DNA from: Chitinibacter sp. SCUT-21
GTDB taxonomy: Bacteria; Pseudomonadota; Gammaproteobacteria; Burkholderiales; Chitinibacteraceae
Direction of reading: 5' to 3'
Assembly (NCBI GenBank): GCA_041874755.1
Contig: CP102611.1
Span: 1,860,001-1,924,000, forward strand
DNA: 64,000 bases
In this document: piece by piece, positions 55,559 to 63,836 of the stretch
Layout: each line of letters begins with the position of its first letter
How positions within the stretch are numbered: position 1 is the stretch's first letter
The notes under the pieces: generated by a model
What the model was told of the DNA's origin: nothing
Database searches by the model: none
Seen by the model: only the letters and a program-made list of their open reading frames with translations
Translations under genes and position numbers: made by a program

Positions 55559-57109
55559 ATGCCCTATACCCTCGCCTGCGATGAAATATATTTAGATGCC
55601 AACGCCACTACCTCACTACTGCCAGCCGCATTAGTCGCCATGCAACGCACCTTGGTGGATAACTTCGGCAATCCCGGCAGCCCACATGGCGCAGGCATTC
55701 GGGCACGGCAAGAGTTAGAACGAGCCCGTTCAGCAGCCGCGAAGGTGTTACAAGTGCCCGCCTCGCAGCTCATTTTTAACTCTGGCGCCACTGAAGGCAT
55801 ACAAACCGCAGTGCTGTCGGCGCTGCATAGCCAAACCGCTGGCACTCAGGTGCGAGTGCTGTATGGTGCAACGGAACATAAAGCCGTCCCCGAAGCATTG
55901 GCGCACTGGGGGAATTTATTGGGCTTGCAGCTTGAGTTACTGGCGATCCCTGTGGATACGCAAGGGCAGCATGATTTAGCGTGGCTGGCCGCGCATTTAC
56001 CCGGCACCACACTGGTTTGCACAATGGCTGCCAATAATGAAACCGGTGTTATTACGAATTTGGCCGCAATCAAAGCACTACTCGATCAACAGGTGCAGCG
56101 CCCGTTGTGGTTAATCGACGGCGTACAGGCTTTTGGTAAATTACAGCTCAATTGGCAACAGCTCGGTGCTGATTATGTGCCGCTATCGGGGCATAAACTG
56201 CATGCGCCTAAAGGAACAGGAATTTTATATGTGCGCGATGGTGCGCCATTTACCCGCTTACTGGCAGGTGGCGGGCAAGAAGGTAATGCGCGTTGTGGTA
56301 CCGAAAACCTGCCCGGCATTGCCGCCTTGGGCGCGGTTTGCGAAGCACTACTAAATGGTGATTTGGGCGATGGCAAGGCGCTGACACAAGCCAATGCACG
56401 TTTACGTGCGGCAGTGCAAACGGCTTTTCCAACTGCGATTTTTAATAGCCCGGCGCAACATTGTTTGCCCACCACGATAAATTTTTCCGTACCCGGCGTC
56501 CCCAGCAAGCGCTTGCTTGAAGTCTTTGACGCGCTCGGTTTGCGCCTCAGTGCGGGCTCGGCCTGCTCCAGCAAGAATGCCAAACCCAGCCACGTTTTAA
56601 TGGCAATGGGTCTGGGTGAAGAACGCGCATCTAGCGCCATTCGTTTATCTATTTCGCCATGGAGCAGCGCCGACGACGTCGATGCGGCCGTAACGCGTCT
56701 GCTGCATTGTGGTGAAATCTTGCACGAGCAAGCCAGTGCAATGGCGGCGTTGGAGCAAGTTGATCTCCCAGACGAAGATCAGCAACTATCCGATACCTAC
56801 GCCATCAGCGCCGCCGAACTAGCCCAATGGCGCAGCGAGAACAACAAGCCATTATTTATTGATATTCGCGAGCCCTGGGAGCAAGCCGCCAGCGGCATTT
56901 GCCCAAGCCTCGATGGTATTGATGGGGTACAGCAGCCATTAAGCCAACTAGCCCAGTGGCTACCCGCTTGGCCCCGCGAGCGCAGCGTATTATTAGCTTG
57001 CCGCAGCGGTCGCCGCAGTGGCCAATTACTGAGCTATTTGCGACAACAAGGCTACGACAACGTCTGGCATGTAGCCGAAGGCCTAGCCGGTTTACCGCGC
57101 CCAGCCTAA
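55559..57109 (+). CDS. Cysteine desulfurase fused to a rhodanese domain
   Basis: 516 residues from ATG 55559 (GGAG nine bases upstream; the longer frame is discarded). Residues 1-390 form a NifS/IscS-type desulfurase: YLDANATT, His107 in ATEHKAVPEA, the PLP Lys213 in SGHKLHAPKGTG and the sulfur-carrying Cys336 in RLSAGSACSSKN. Residues about 415-516 are a rhodanese domain with active loop CRSGRRS (Cys481). The two catalytic cysteines could pass a persulfide within one chain. The gene is not in an isc or suf operon, so it may serve thiolation or a special sulfur acceptor. Confidence 0.93.
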   Translation: MPYTLACDEIYLDANATTSLLPAALVAMQRTLVDNFGNPGSPHGAGIRARQELERARSAAAKVLQVPASQLIFNSGATEGIQTAVLSALHSQTAGTQVRVLYGATEHKAVPEALAHWGNLLGLQLELLAIPVDTQGQHDLAWLAAHLPGTTLVCTMAANNETGVITNLAAIKALLDQQVQRPLWLIDGVQAFGKLQLNWQQLGADYVPLSGHKLHAPKGTGILYVRDGAPFTRLLAGGGQEGNARCGTENLPGIAALGAVCEALLNGDLGDGKALTQANARLRAAVQTAFPTAIFNSPAQHCLPTTINFSVPGVPSKRLLEVFDALGLRLSAGSACSSKNAKPSHVLMAMGLGEERASSAIRLSISPWSSADDVDAAVTRLLHCGEILHEQASAMAALEQVDLPDEDQQLSDTYAISAAELAQWRSENNKPLFIDIREPWEQAASGICPSLDGIDGVQQPLSQLAQWLPAWPRERSVLLACRSGRRSGQLLSYLRQQGYDNVWHVAEGLAGLPRPA

Positions 57110-57113
57110 GGCC

Positions 57114-58010
57114 CTAGCGCGTCGTCGCACGAAAAAAATCTACCCATGCACGCAGCGGAGCCGAGACATGCCGCTGCTGTGGGTAATACAGCTGGAAAAA
57201 TTCGCGCGGCGGATTGCATTCGGGCAACACCCACTGCAATTGCCCGGCGGCCACGCGCGGCGCCAGCCAATCGCGGTAGTGATAGCACACTCCAGCCCCC
57301 GCAACAGCGGCTTCAAGCAGCAGATCAAAATCGTCCATCACCACTCTACCACGGGTATTGAGCAGCAATTTGCGGCCATCTTGCTGCAACTCCCACGGGC
57401 AATGACTACCACTGGGGAAGCGAATTTGCAAACATTGGTGCTGCAATAATGCTGCCGCATTCGCTGGCATACCATGTTGCGCCAAATAGCTGGGCGAGGC
57501 GGCCATGGCAAACTCGACTGGCTCGCCCACCGCCACCGCCACCATGTCTTGCGCCAATTGCTCACCAAACCGCACCCCAGCGTCAAATCCTTCGGCCACT
57601 ATATCGACCAAGGCATCACTGGCGACAATTTCCAACTGAATCTCGGGATAAGTCGCCAACCATTGCGCCAGCCGCGGTGCGATCAGCAAGCGACTAGCGG
57701 CGCGCGGAATATTCAGCCGCAAGCGCCCCACCGACTTGCTGCGCCGCGTATTGAGCCCATCCAGCGCCGCGCCAATTTGCGCCAAGGCAGGGGAAAGCTC
57801 GGCCAATAATTGCTCGCCCGCTTCGGTTGCACTCACGCTACGGGTACTGCGCTGCAATAGCCGCACCCCCAGTTGTTCTTCGAGGCGCGACATGGTGTGA
57901 CTGAGCGCCGAAGGTGTTAATTGCAAATGCTGTGCCGCCTTGCGAAAGCTACGTAAACGCGCCACGCAGGCAAAAGCATACAAGTCATTGAGGTTATGAT
58001 CGACGGCCAT
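57114..58010 (-). CDS. LysR-family transcriptional regulator
   Basis: 298 residues. The N-terminal winged helix (LYAFACVARLRSFRKAAQHLQLTPSALSHTMSRLEEQLGVRLLQRSTRSVSATEAG) is standard, followed by the two-lobe effector domain with LRLNIPRAASRLLIAP. This belongs to the branch often found beside oxidoreductases. It is divergent from an SDR gene, which it probably controls. A T-N11-A palindrome sits next to its start codon. It converges with the desulfurase gene, four bases between stops. Confidence 0.95.
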   Translation of the reverse strand: MAVDHNLNDLYAFACVARLRSFRKAAQHLQLTPSALSHTMSRLEEQLGVRLLQRSTRSVSATEAGEQLLAELSPALAQIGAALDGLNTRRSKSVGRLRLNIPRAASRLLIAPRLAQWLATYPEIQLEIVASDALVDIVAEGFDAGVRFGEQLAQDMVAVAVGEPVEFAMAASPSYLAQHGMPANAAALLQHQCLQIRFPSGSHCPWELQQDGRKLLLNTRGRVVMDDFDLLLEAAVAGAGVCYHYRDWLAPRVAAGQLQWVLPECNPPREFFQLYYPQQRHVSAPLRAWVDFFRATTR

Positions 58011-58013
58011 TAG

Positions 58014-58026
58014 TGAATTTTATTCA
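58014..58026. promoter_or_regulatory. LysR-type T-N11-A palindrome
   Basis: TGAAT-TTT-ATTCA is a perfect inverted repeat with the T-N11-A form of LysR sites, three bases before the LysR start and 87 before the SDR start. It fits autoregulation plus control of the divergent gene. Confidence 0.55.
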
Positions 58027-58112
58027 TTAAGCTAAATAACATTATGCGGATTGTTTCAGCAAACTGCTAGCGCGATACTGACAGCGTCTAACAACTCACT
58101 GGATTACTGCAC

Positions 58113-58877
58113 ATGTCCCACCCTACTACTTTCTCCGGCCAAATCGCACTCGTCACAGGCGCTTCCTCAGGCATAGGCTTGGCCAGCGCGCAAGCCTTGC
58201 TCGAACAAGGCGCACACCGCGTCTATATCACCGGCCGCGACGCCGCGCGCTTGCAACAAGCTGCCGCGCAATTGGGCGAGCGTGCCTATCCGATTCAAGC
58301 TGACTCCAGCCAGCTGGCTGATTTAGAAAAAATGCGCAGCATCATCGCCGCGCAAGGCGATCGCCTTGATGTGCTGTTCGTCAATGCCGGCGTCGCGCAT
58401 TACAACGTCACGGGCCAAACCAGCGAGGCCGAATACGCACGAATTTTTGATACCAACGTTAAAGGCGTGTTTTTCACCGTCCAAAGCTTACTTGAGCAAC
58501 TGAACGACGGCGCGAGCATTGTGCTGAATGCCTCGGTGGCCTCGCACAAAGGCATGCCCGGCCTGGCGCTGTATAACGCATCGAAAGCGGCGGTGCGCTC
58601 GTTTGCGCGGACTTGGGCGGCAGATTTAAAACCGCGCGCAATTCGCGTGAATGCCATCAGCCCCGGCGTGACGCTAACCGCAATTCAAGCCGGTGGCTTA
58701 GGGCTGAGCGAGGAGCAAATCGCTGGCTTGGGCGAATTTGTCAAAGAAGCCGTTCCCGCCGCACGCATGGCGGCACCGGCGGAAATTGCGGCCGCCGTCA
58801 CCTTCCTCGCCTCGCGTGCGGCCAGCTATATCAATGGCATCGAATTGGATGTCGATGGCGGCTTCACGCAAATCTAA
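58113..58877 (+). CDS. Short-chain dehydrogenase/reductase
   Basis: 254 residues. The nucleotide-binding TGASSGIGLASAQALLEQG, VNAGVAHYN (NAG strand), catalytic Ser in LNASVASH, and YNASKAAV (Tyr-xxx-Lys) make a complete classical SDR active site. ITGRD after the second strand suggests NADP preference. The C-terminus NGIELDVDGGFTQI is typical. The substrate is unknown. It is divergent from the LysR regulator, with a terminator after the gene. Confidence 0.94.
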   Translation: MSHPTTFSGQIALVTGASSGIGLASAQALLEQGAHRVYITGRDAARLQQAAAQLGERAYPIQADSSQLADLEKMRSIIAAQGDRLDVLFVNAGVAHYNVTGQTSEAEYARIFDTNVKGVFFTVQSLLEQLNDGASIVLNASVASHKGMPGLALYNASKAAVRSFARTWAADLKPRAIRVNAISPGVTLTAIQAGGLGLSEEQIAGLGEFVKEAVPAARMAAPAEIAAAVTFLASRAASYINGIELDVDGGFTQI

Positions 58878-58882
58878 CCAAT

Positions 58883-58931
58883 AGGTATAGCCATCAAGAC
58901 ATTATCAATACTAGCCTAGTGAGATATACCC
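58883..58931. repeat. GGTAT...ATACCC intergenic repeat
   Basis: AGGTATAGCCATCAAGAC opens the element and GATATACCC closes it, 49 bases in all, between the SDR stop and its terminator. The GCCATCAA inner sequence matches the copies at 44669, 61542 and 62324. Confidence 0.5.
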
Positions 58932-58963
58932 ATAAAGGTCAAATAACTAGACCTAACACTGAA

Positions 58964-58993
58964 CCCCACCCAGCTTGCTGCGGTGGGGCTTTT
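58964..58993 (+). terminator. Rho-independent terminator after the SDR gene
   Basis: CCCCACC (58964-58970) pairs with GGTGGGG (58982-58988), with inner CAGC/GCTG pairing, then CTTTTTG. A strong stem with a T-run. Confidence 0.85.
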
Positions 58994-59060
58994 TGATTGC
59001 AGTCTGTGGCTGTTGGGCTACGCTCAAAGCTGATCAATCCAAGCCCTTAGGTGCACCAGA

Positions 59061-59861
59061 ATGCGCTTTCGATTGTGCTTTGCTTTGTGCTGCTGCCTAA
59101 GCCTACCCACACTAGCGAATGAAACGGCCTGCACGCAAACCATCCAAATTGGCGCTAGTCCACTTGGCAGCAATATGACCGTCAGCGCCGACAATCAAGT
59201 CGGTGGGATGTACCCCGATTTGCTAAAGCTCATCGCCGCCAATAGCCCATGCCGCTTTAGCTATCAAATTGCCCCGCGAGTGCGCACCTTAAAATGGCTC
59301 CAAGATGGTGAAACCATTGATATGCTGGTGCCGGTGGTGCGCACCACCGAACGAGACCAAGCCGCTGAATTTGTGCATTTACTCAACGCCCAAGTGCAAC
59401 TGATTTACCCCAAACGGCTGCAGGGCGACCCCATCGCCTTACTCAATAGCGGCAAATTACGCGTGAATGTGGTGCGCGGTTTTGACTATGGCCCCAGCTA
59501 CCACGCCTTGCTCACGCAACTGAAAAACGCCGGGATGCTAGAAGAAGTGGTGGACGCCAAAACGCTGGTGCGCAAACTCCAAGTCCAGCGACTCGATGCC
59601 ACCTTGATGGTGCCGCAAAATATGGCCAGTGAAGTAAAAGAAGCAGGGCTGGAAAGCGAGTTATCCATGGTCGCCCTAACGCAAATCCCACCCATCCAAT
59701 CTGGGGCGTATTTATCCTATCGCCGCCTCGACCCGGCCACGCGGCAAGAACTACGGCGGCAATTCAATCTCTTGCTCCGCAATGGCAGCTTTTGGCGGCT
59801 ATTTCAAAACAGCACGCCCAGTTGGGCGCTGACCGCCAATAGCCCCGCCACGCCACACTAA
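59061..59861 (+). CDS. Periplasmic solute-binding protein, SBP family 3-like (orphan 3)
   Basis: 266 residues with signal peptide MRFRLCFALCCCLSLPTLANE. Body: IQIGASPLGSNMTVSADNQVGGMYPDLLKLIAANS and IDMLVPVVRTTERDQAAEF, the two-lobe binding protein pattern. It is followed 78 bases later by a chemoreceptor gene in the same direction. A periplasmic binding protein could present a ligand to that receptor, though the receptor's ligand domain looks like a four-helix bundle. No ABC permease is adjacent. Confidence 0.82.
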   Translation: MRFRLCFALCCCLSLPTLANETACTQTIQIGASPLGSNMTVSADNQVGGMYPDLLKLIAANSPCRFSYQIAPRVRTLKWLQDGETIDMLVPVVRTTERDQAAEFVHLLNAQVQLIYPKRLQGDPIALLNSGKLRVNVVRGFDYGPSYHALLTQLKNAGMLEEVVDAKTLVRKLQVQRLDATLMVPQNMASEVKEAGLESELSMVALTQIPPIQSGAYLSYRRLDPATRQELRRQFNLLLRNGSFWRLFQNSTPSWALTANSPATPH

Positions 59862-59939
59862 ACGCACATTAGCGCAGCGGCATCTTCCTGCTATAACAAA
59901 AAAATCGCATCAGCTCACCATAACGGCAAGGAAACCATC

Positions 59940-61523
59940 ATGAGCACTTGGTATGACAGCCTCAGGGCAAAATTTTTTTTATTTGGCATACTTTGTAGCT
60001 TGGTGATTGTATTTATGGGCTGGCGCGGTTACGTAAATGTGCGGAAAATCGACGCCCAAGCCAAGGCCAATACCCAACAAGCACTACAAATCGCCTCGGT
60101 AACCAGCGATTTTCAAATGACCAATACCGACTTTAAAACCCAGGTTCAGGAGTGGAAAAACATCCTGCTGCGCGGTAACGCCACCGATGCCTTTAAAAAA
60201 CACCTCGCCGCGTTTGAAAAAGAACACTCCACCGTGCAAATGGAGCTAACAGAAGTACGGCGGCATTTTCTGGGCTTGAAATTAGATACCGCCCCAGTGG
60301 ATCAAGTACTCAAAGAGCATCAACATCTGCATGATGAATATCTTAAAGCCTTGAAAAATTTTGACCCCACCAACCCCAACGCCGGCAAACTGGTCGATCA
60401 AGCCGTACGCGGCATTGATCGGCCCATGAGTAAGGCGATGGAAGAGCTCGCGAACAGTTTGCAAAAACACGTAAGCGATTTGGTGAGCAAACAAGACCAA
60501 GCCTTAGAAGCGCAAATCAAAGCCAGTAGCCAATTGGCCATTTTCAGTGGTTTGATTGCTGCCGCAATTTTACTGCTGCTGTTAGCTTGGGGCGGCCGCC
60601 GAATACTGCGCCAACTGGGCGGCGAGCCCAACTATGTGGCCCATGCCATGAATCAGCTGTCAGAGGGCGATCTAGAGGTACAAATTCAGCTCCAGCCCAA
60701 TGACCGTAGCAGCATGGCCTATGCAATTAGCCAGATGATTGAACGGTTGCGCACGATTATTCTGGAGGTGAAACTCAACACCGATCAGCTCTCGGTCGCC
60801 GCCAATCAGCTCTCTAGTACCTCGGCGGCGCTCTCGATCTCCGCCAGTGAATCCGCCGCCAGTGTCGAAGAAACCAGTGCCTCAATCGAGCAAATCAGCG
60901 CCTCGATCAACCAGAATAATGTCAACGCCCAAGCTACCGAAGCCATCGCCAGCAAAGCGATGCATGAAGCCAGCCAAGGCGGGCAATCAGCGGCGGAGAC
61001 CGCACAAGCCATGCGGCTGATTGCCGATAAAATCAGCATCATCGACGACATCGCATACAAAACCAATTTGCTGGCACTCAATGCCGCGATTGAAGCGGCC
61101 CGCGCGGGGGAGCATGGCCGCGGCTTTGCGGTGGTTGCCTCCGAAGTGCGTAAATTGGCCGAGAGCAGCCAGCTAGCGGCGCAAGAAATTATGACTTTAG
61201 CCAAACAAAGCGTTACTTTGTCTAATAACGCCAGTACTTTGCTGTGCGAGATTGTAAACTCCAGCACGCAAACTGCAGCGCTGGTGCAAAAAATCTCCAC
61301 CACCTCCCGAGAACAATCGGCGGGGATCAATCAAATCAATAGTGCGATTCAACAACTGAACGACGCGACGCAGCAAAATGCCAGCAGCAGCGAGGAGCTC
61401 GCTGCTACAGCCGAAACGGTGAATGCCCAAGCCAGCAGCTTGCAAGAATCGATTAGTTATTTCCGTCTCGCGCAAGATCGCCGCAGCGCAGCCAGCCGCC
61501 GCGCACTCCACGGGCAGGACTAA
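59940..61523 (+). CDS. Methyl-accepting chemotaxis protein
   Basis: 527 residues. TM1 is about 10-28 and TM2 about 198-216, flanking a four-helix-bundle periplasmic domain. A HAMP domain follows (about 220-275), then the signalling domain. The hairpin tip [44 protein letters not shown] is the invariant CheA/CheW contact. The C-terminus is short and lacks the NWETF-type CheR-binding pentapeptide. It follows an orphan binding protein; no chemotaxis genes except the CheA-like operon far upstream are in the window. Confidence 0.95.
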   Translation: MSTWYDSLRAKFFLFGILCSLVIVFMGWRGYVNVRKIDAQAKANTQQALQIASVTSDFQMTNTDFKTQVQEWKNILLRGNATDAFKKHLAAFEKEHSTVQMELTEVRRHFLGLKLDTAPVDQVLKEHQHLHDEYLKALKNFDPTNPNAGKLVDQAVRGIDRPMSKAMEELANSLQKHVSDLVSKQDQALEAQIKASSQLAIFSGLIAAAILLLLLAWGGRRILRQLGGEPNYVAHAMNQLSEGDLEVQIQLQPNDRSSMAYAISQMIERLRTIILEVKLNTDQLSVAANQLSSTSAALSISASESAASVEETSASIEQISASINQNNVNAQATEAIASKAMHEASQGGQSAAETAQAMRLIADKISIIDDIAYKTNLLALNAAIEAARAGEHGRGFAVVASEVRKLAESSQLAAQEIMTLAKQSVTLSNNASTLLCEIVNSSTQTAALVQKISTTSREQSAGINQINSAIQQLNDATQQNASSSEELAATAETVNAQASSLQESISYFRLAQDRRSAASRRALHGQD

Positions 61524-61539
61524 CACGCAGCAAGACGGC

Positions 61540-61592
61540 AAGGGTATTGCCATGAAGGGCTTATTTAGAAAAGACTATGAGGCAATACCCTT
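61540..61592. repeat. Best copy of the GGGTAT...ATACCC repeat, 12-base perfect arms
   Basis: AAGGGTATTGCC (61540-61551) and GGCAATACCCTT (61581-61592) are perfect inverted arms around a 29-base AT-rich interior, 16 bases after the chemoreceptor stop. The left arm continues ATGAAGGGC, like other members. Confidence 0.7.
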
Positions 61593-61797
61593 TCTAATTG
61601 CATTCAGTGGCGATAGCGCCAAAGCCAGCGATGGCGCGTTTAGTTTTGCAGCGCAATCCAGATTTGTGTTCGCAACTCGCTTGGCGGGGTATCAATTGGC
61701 AGATTCATATACGGCTCAATCACTGGCACATACCCAGCCAACTCGCCAAGACTCGGCCATGTATAAACGATTACGCCCGTGCCGCCTTGGGCATCAT

Positions 61798-62067
61798 TTA
61801 GCTACCCTGAATAATCTCGCGCAGCTTAATGCCATTGGCGATTTGCATGTATTTCGCAAAATTATCGTTTTTATCCGCGGCAAAGGCTTTAATTTGCGCC
61901 AATTCGGTTTCGGATAAAACGTATTTCGCTTTGATTTTGGTACTTTGGCTCGCGCCAAAATACGCCAGCGGCGTATCGAGTACGGCCTCGCGCATATGGT
62001 GAACAGCGCCCATCAGCAAAGCGCCGAGTAATAACACCAGCAGGGATATTTTTTTAGCGGTTTTCAT
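61798..62067 (-). CDS. Small membrane-anchored protein of unknown function
   Basis: 89 residues from ATG 62067. One N-terminal hydrophobic helix (about 8-26) is followed by a soluble helical tail with YVLSETELAQIKAFAADKNDNFAKYMQIANGIKLREI. It is either an uncleaved signal anchor or a periplasmic protein. I do not recognise a family; codon use looks normal. GAGATG upstream is a weak ribosome site. Confidence 0.6.
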   Translation of the reverse strand: MKTAKKISLLVLLLGALLMGAVHHMREAVLDTPLAYFGASQSTKIKAKYVLSETELAQIKAFAADKNDNFAKYMQIANGIKLREIIQGS

Positions 62068-62452
62068 CAATGCATCTCAGTGAAATCAAGGTCTTGGATA
62101 GATTATTTTTGGGTTTATGTTTGTCGCATAAAATGCCAAATCAATTTATCACAGCGTTTTGGCAGACCATGTGCACTATTACACCGAGCAAAACCTGATT
62201 ATTACCGCCAAAATTAATGCGGCGACGCCGCGATTTTGGGTAGGAATTGTGCCGCACAATCGGGAAAGTATTTTTACTTGCCCCAAGCTTCGCCACGGGC
62301 CACCCATCCTCAATCCTTCAGATGGGTATCGCCATGCAAGCTAATTAAATAAAGAGCTTTATTACGATACTCTATCGGGTATAAGCAAGGACACCAATAA
62401 CTCGAATTCAGGGGCTTTGGCGGCGCTTTGCTACGCTAGGCAGTCACATGGC
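62068..62452. other. 385-base intergenic region
   Basis: No supported gene; the 61-codon frame at 62159-62344 shows no ribosome site or known motif. GGGTATCGCCATGCAAG at 62324 and GGGTAT at 62377 belong to the dispersed repeat group, here in direct orientation. Confidence 0.4.
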
Positions 62453-63031
62453 TCACTTCGTAATGCAACGCATCAACGGGATACGATAATACTCGTGGCT
62501 GCCGCGGTAAAAGTGCTGACCGTGGCGGTAAATCGTTAAGCCTTCGCTGCCAATCACAAAACCTTCATTACTCAGCACCACATCCACGATTTTGCCACCG
62601 CTGCCTGCAATCGCCTGATGCTTGGGCAGCACATCAACCACCATCCTCGGTGGCGTATTCATCGCCTCGGCGTAGCCAGCGGGGTCTTTTTGCTTGAGCT
62701 CTTGCAGCATTTGCTGATAACTCGGCTGCGGCTTACCACTGAGCTTACTCATCATGGCGCCCATCACTTCATAAGAACGCGCAGGGTCTTCGCACCACAC
62801 GCCGATCAATTGCTGATACAGCGCCTCAGTAGGTGGCGTGGGCCTTTGCTGCACTTCATTCGGATTAAAACCCGCCGTGCTGGCCGTTTTCAGCCCCAAG
62901 CTACTTTGCTGCGCGCCCTTATTGCACGGCTGATCTTGAAAAGTGGTAGCGCCATTTTGCTGGCATTTATACATCGCAGCGGATGCGCTGCTACACAGCG
63001 CAAACAGCGCAATACAGAGAGTGAGTTTCAT
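62453..63031 (-). CDS. Secreted DUF4124-domain protein
   Basis: 192 residues from ATG 63031. A signal peptide MKLTLCIALFALCSSASAA is followed by the DUF4124 block MYKCQQNGATTFQDQPCNKG with its two cysteines. The rest (about 60-192) is unrecognised and ends in a small beta domain with VVDVVLSNEGFVIGSEGLTIYRHGQHFY. It is predicted periplasmic; function unknown. Confidence 0.85.
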   Translation of the reverse strand: MKLTLCIALFALCSSASAAMYKCQQNGATTFQDQPCNKGAQQSSLGLKTASTAGFNPNEVQQRPTPPTEALYQQLIGVWCEDPARSYEVMGAMMSKLSGKPQPSYQQMLQELKQKDPAGYAEAMNTPPRMVVDVLPKHQAIAGSGGKIVDVVLSNEGFVIGSEGLTIYRHGQHFYRGSHEYYRIPLMRCITK

Positions 63032-63247
63032 CTTGATCCACCAATGGCAAACGAATAAATCCATTATTCCCACGGCGCAAAGCTGACAAGGTTATTTTTT
63101 GTAAAGCAAACTGACGCAGTGCTAAATAGGTACGTTAGTTCACAATCAGGTTTTGAGGCGGCTAGACCGAAGTTTTGGCGCGGGTTTGCCTGCGTGGTAT
63201 TGGCCTGCTGCGCAGCCGGTGAACCGGCGGTTTCGCCCGCCAGACGA

Positions 63248-63276
63248 ATCAGGGGCAGTCTTGCCTTGCCCCTGAT
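63248..63276. repeat. Perfect 10-base inverted repeat
   Basis: ATCAGGGGCA (63248-63257) and TGCCCCTGAT (63267-63276), nine-base loop. No T-run follows, so it is not a typical terminator. Confidence 0.6.
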
Positions 63277-63310
63277 CACCCTAACGCGCCCGATCGCCGC
63301 GAAACCCCGC

Positions 63311-63409
63311 TTGAAAAAGCCACGGCGAGGCGCCGCTACAACTCGCTTCGCGCTAACGTCGCGAAGCTCAAACAGATCGCGGCTTAAAACCTCGCCGTAA
63401 CTTTTTCAA
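63311..63409. repeat. 99-base nested stem-loop
   Basis: The outer arms 63311-63330 and 63390-63409 are 20 bases each and pair at 18 positions (TTGAAAAAG...GGCGAGG type). Inside, GCTTCGCG (63345-63352) pairs perfectly with CGCGAAGC (63360-63367). A long, stable imperfect hairpin. Confidence 0.65.
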
Positions 63410-63456
63410 ACGGCGCGTCTCCACGGGCAATCCGTGCTAATCAGCAGCCGTTGTAA

Positions 63457-63507
63457 GGTCGGCTTTAGCCGACCAGACACACCCAAAAAGGTCGGCTAAA
63501 GCCGACT
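63457..63507. repeat. REP-like pair of inverted palindromes
   Basis: GGTCGGCTTTAGCCGACC (63457-63474) and GGTCGGCTAAAGCCGACT (63490-63507) are each palindromic. The second is the reverse complement of the first apart from its last base, with 15 bases between. The arrangement is like a BIME built from two REP units. Confidence 0.7.
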
Positions 63508-63804
63508 CTACGGGTATATCCACCAAAGCCAATCCCTGAATAATGTTCAGAGCAACACCACGGCATGTATATACAAAAATCGTAGAGCTGCGCGGTTTCC
63601 CCTGTCATCAAGCCGAGCGAGGCATGCCGTAGCTTGGCAACTAGTTGCCTTAGCGCAGGCTGTACCCTTGGGGTAAACAGGCGGGGCGGGGTTTCGGCGA
63701 GCACTGTTCGAAGGCCGCAGGCCAAGTCGCGCAGCCGCCGCCTCGACTGTCCGCAGCAAGGGCATTTTGCGTAGCAAAACTTGATGAGGGGTCGCCTTTG
63801 GGGT

Positions 63805-63836
63805 GAAGGGGTATTTGGCGAAGCAAATACCCCTTC
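63805..63836. repeat. 13-base perfect inverted repeat with GGGTAT/ATACCC
   Basis: GAAGGGGTATTTG (63805-63817) and CAAATACCCCTTC (63824-63836) pair perfectly over a six-base loop. It shares the GGGTAT...ATACCC core with the dispersed group. Confidence 0.65.

Noticed and set aside
61423..61917. 164-codon plus-strand frame
   Set aside because: It overlaps the chemoreceptor 3' end, the repeat and an antisense gene; no known domain.
63119..63400. 93-codon plus-strand frame as a gene
   Set aside because: No ribosome site, Arg/Ala/Pro-rich shadow-like translation, overlaps a strong stem-loop.
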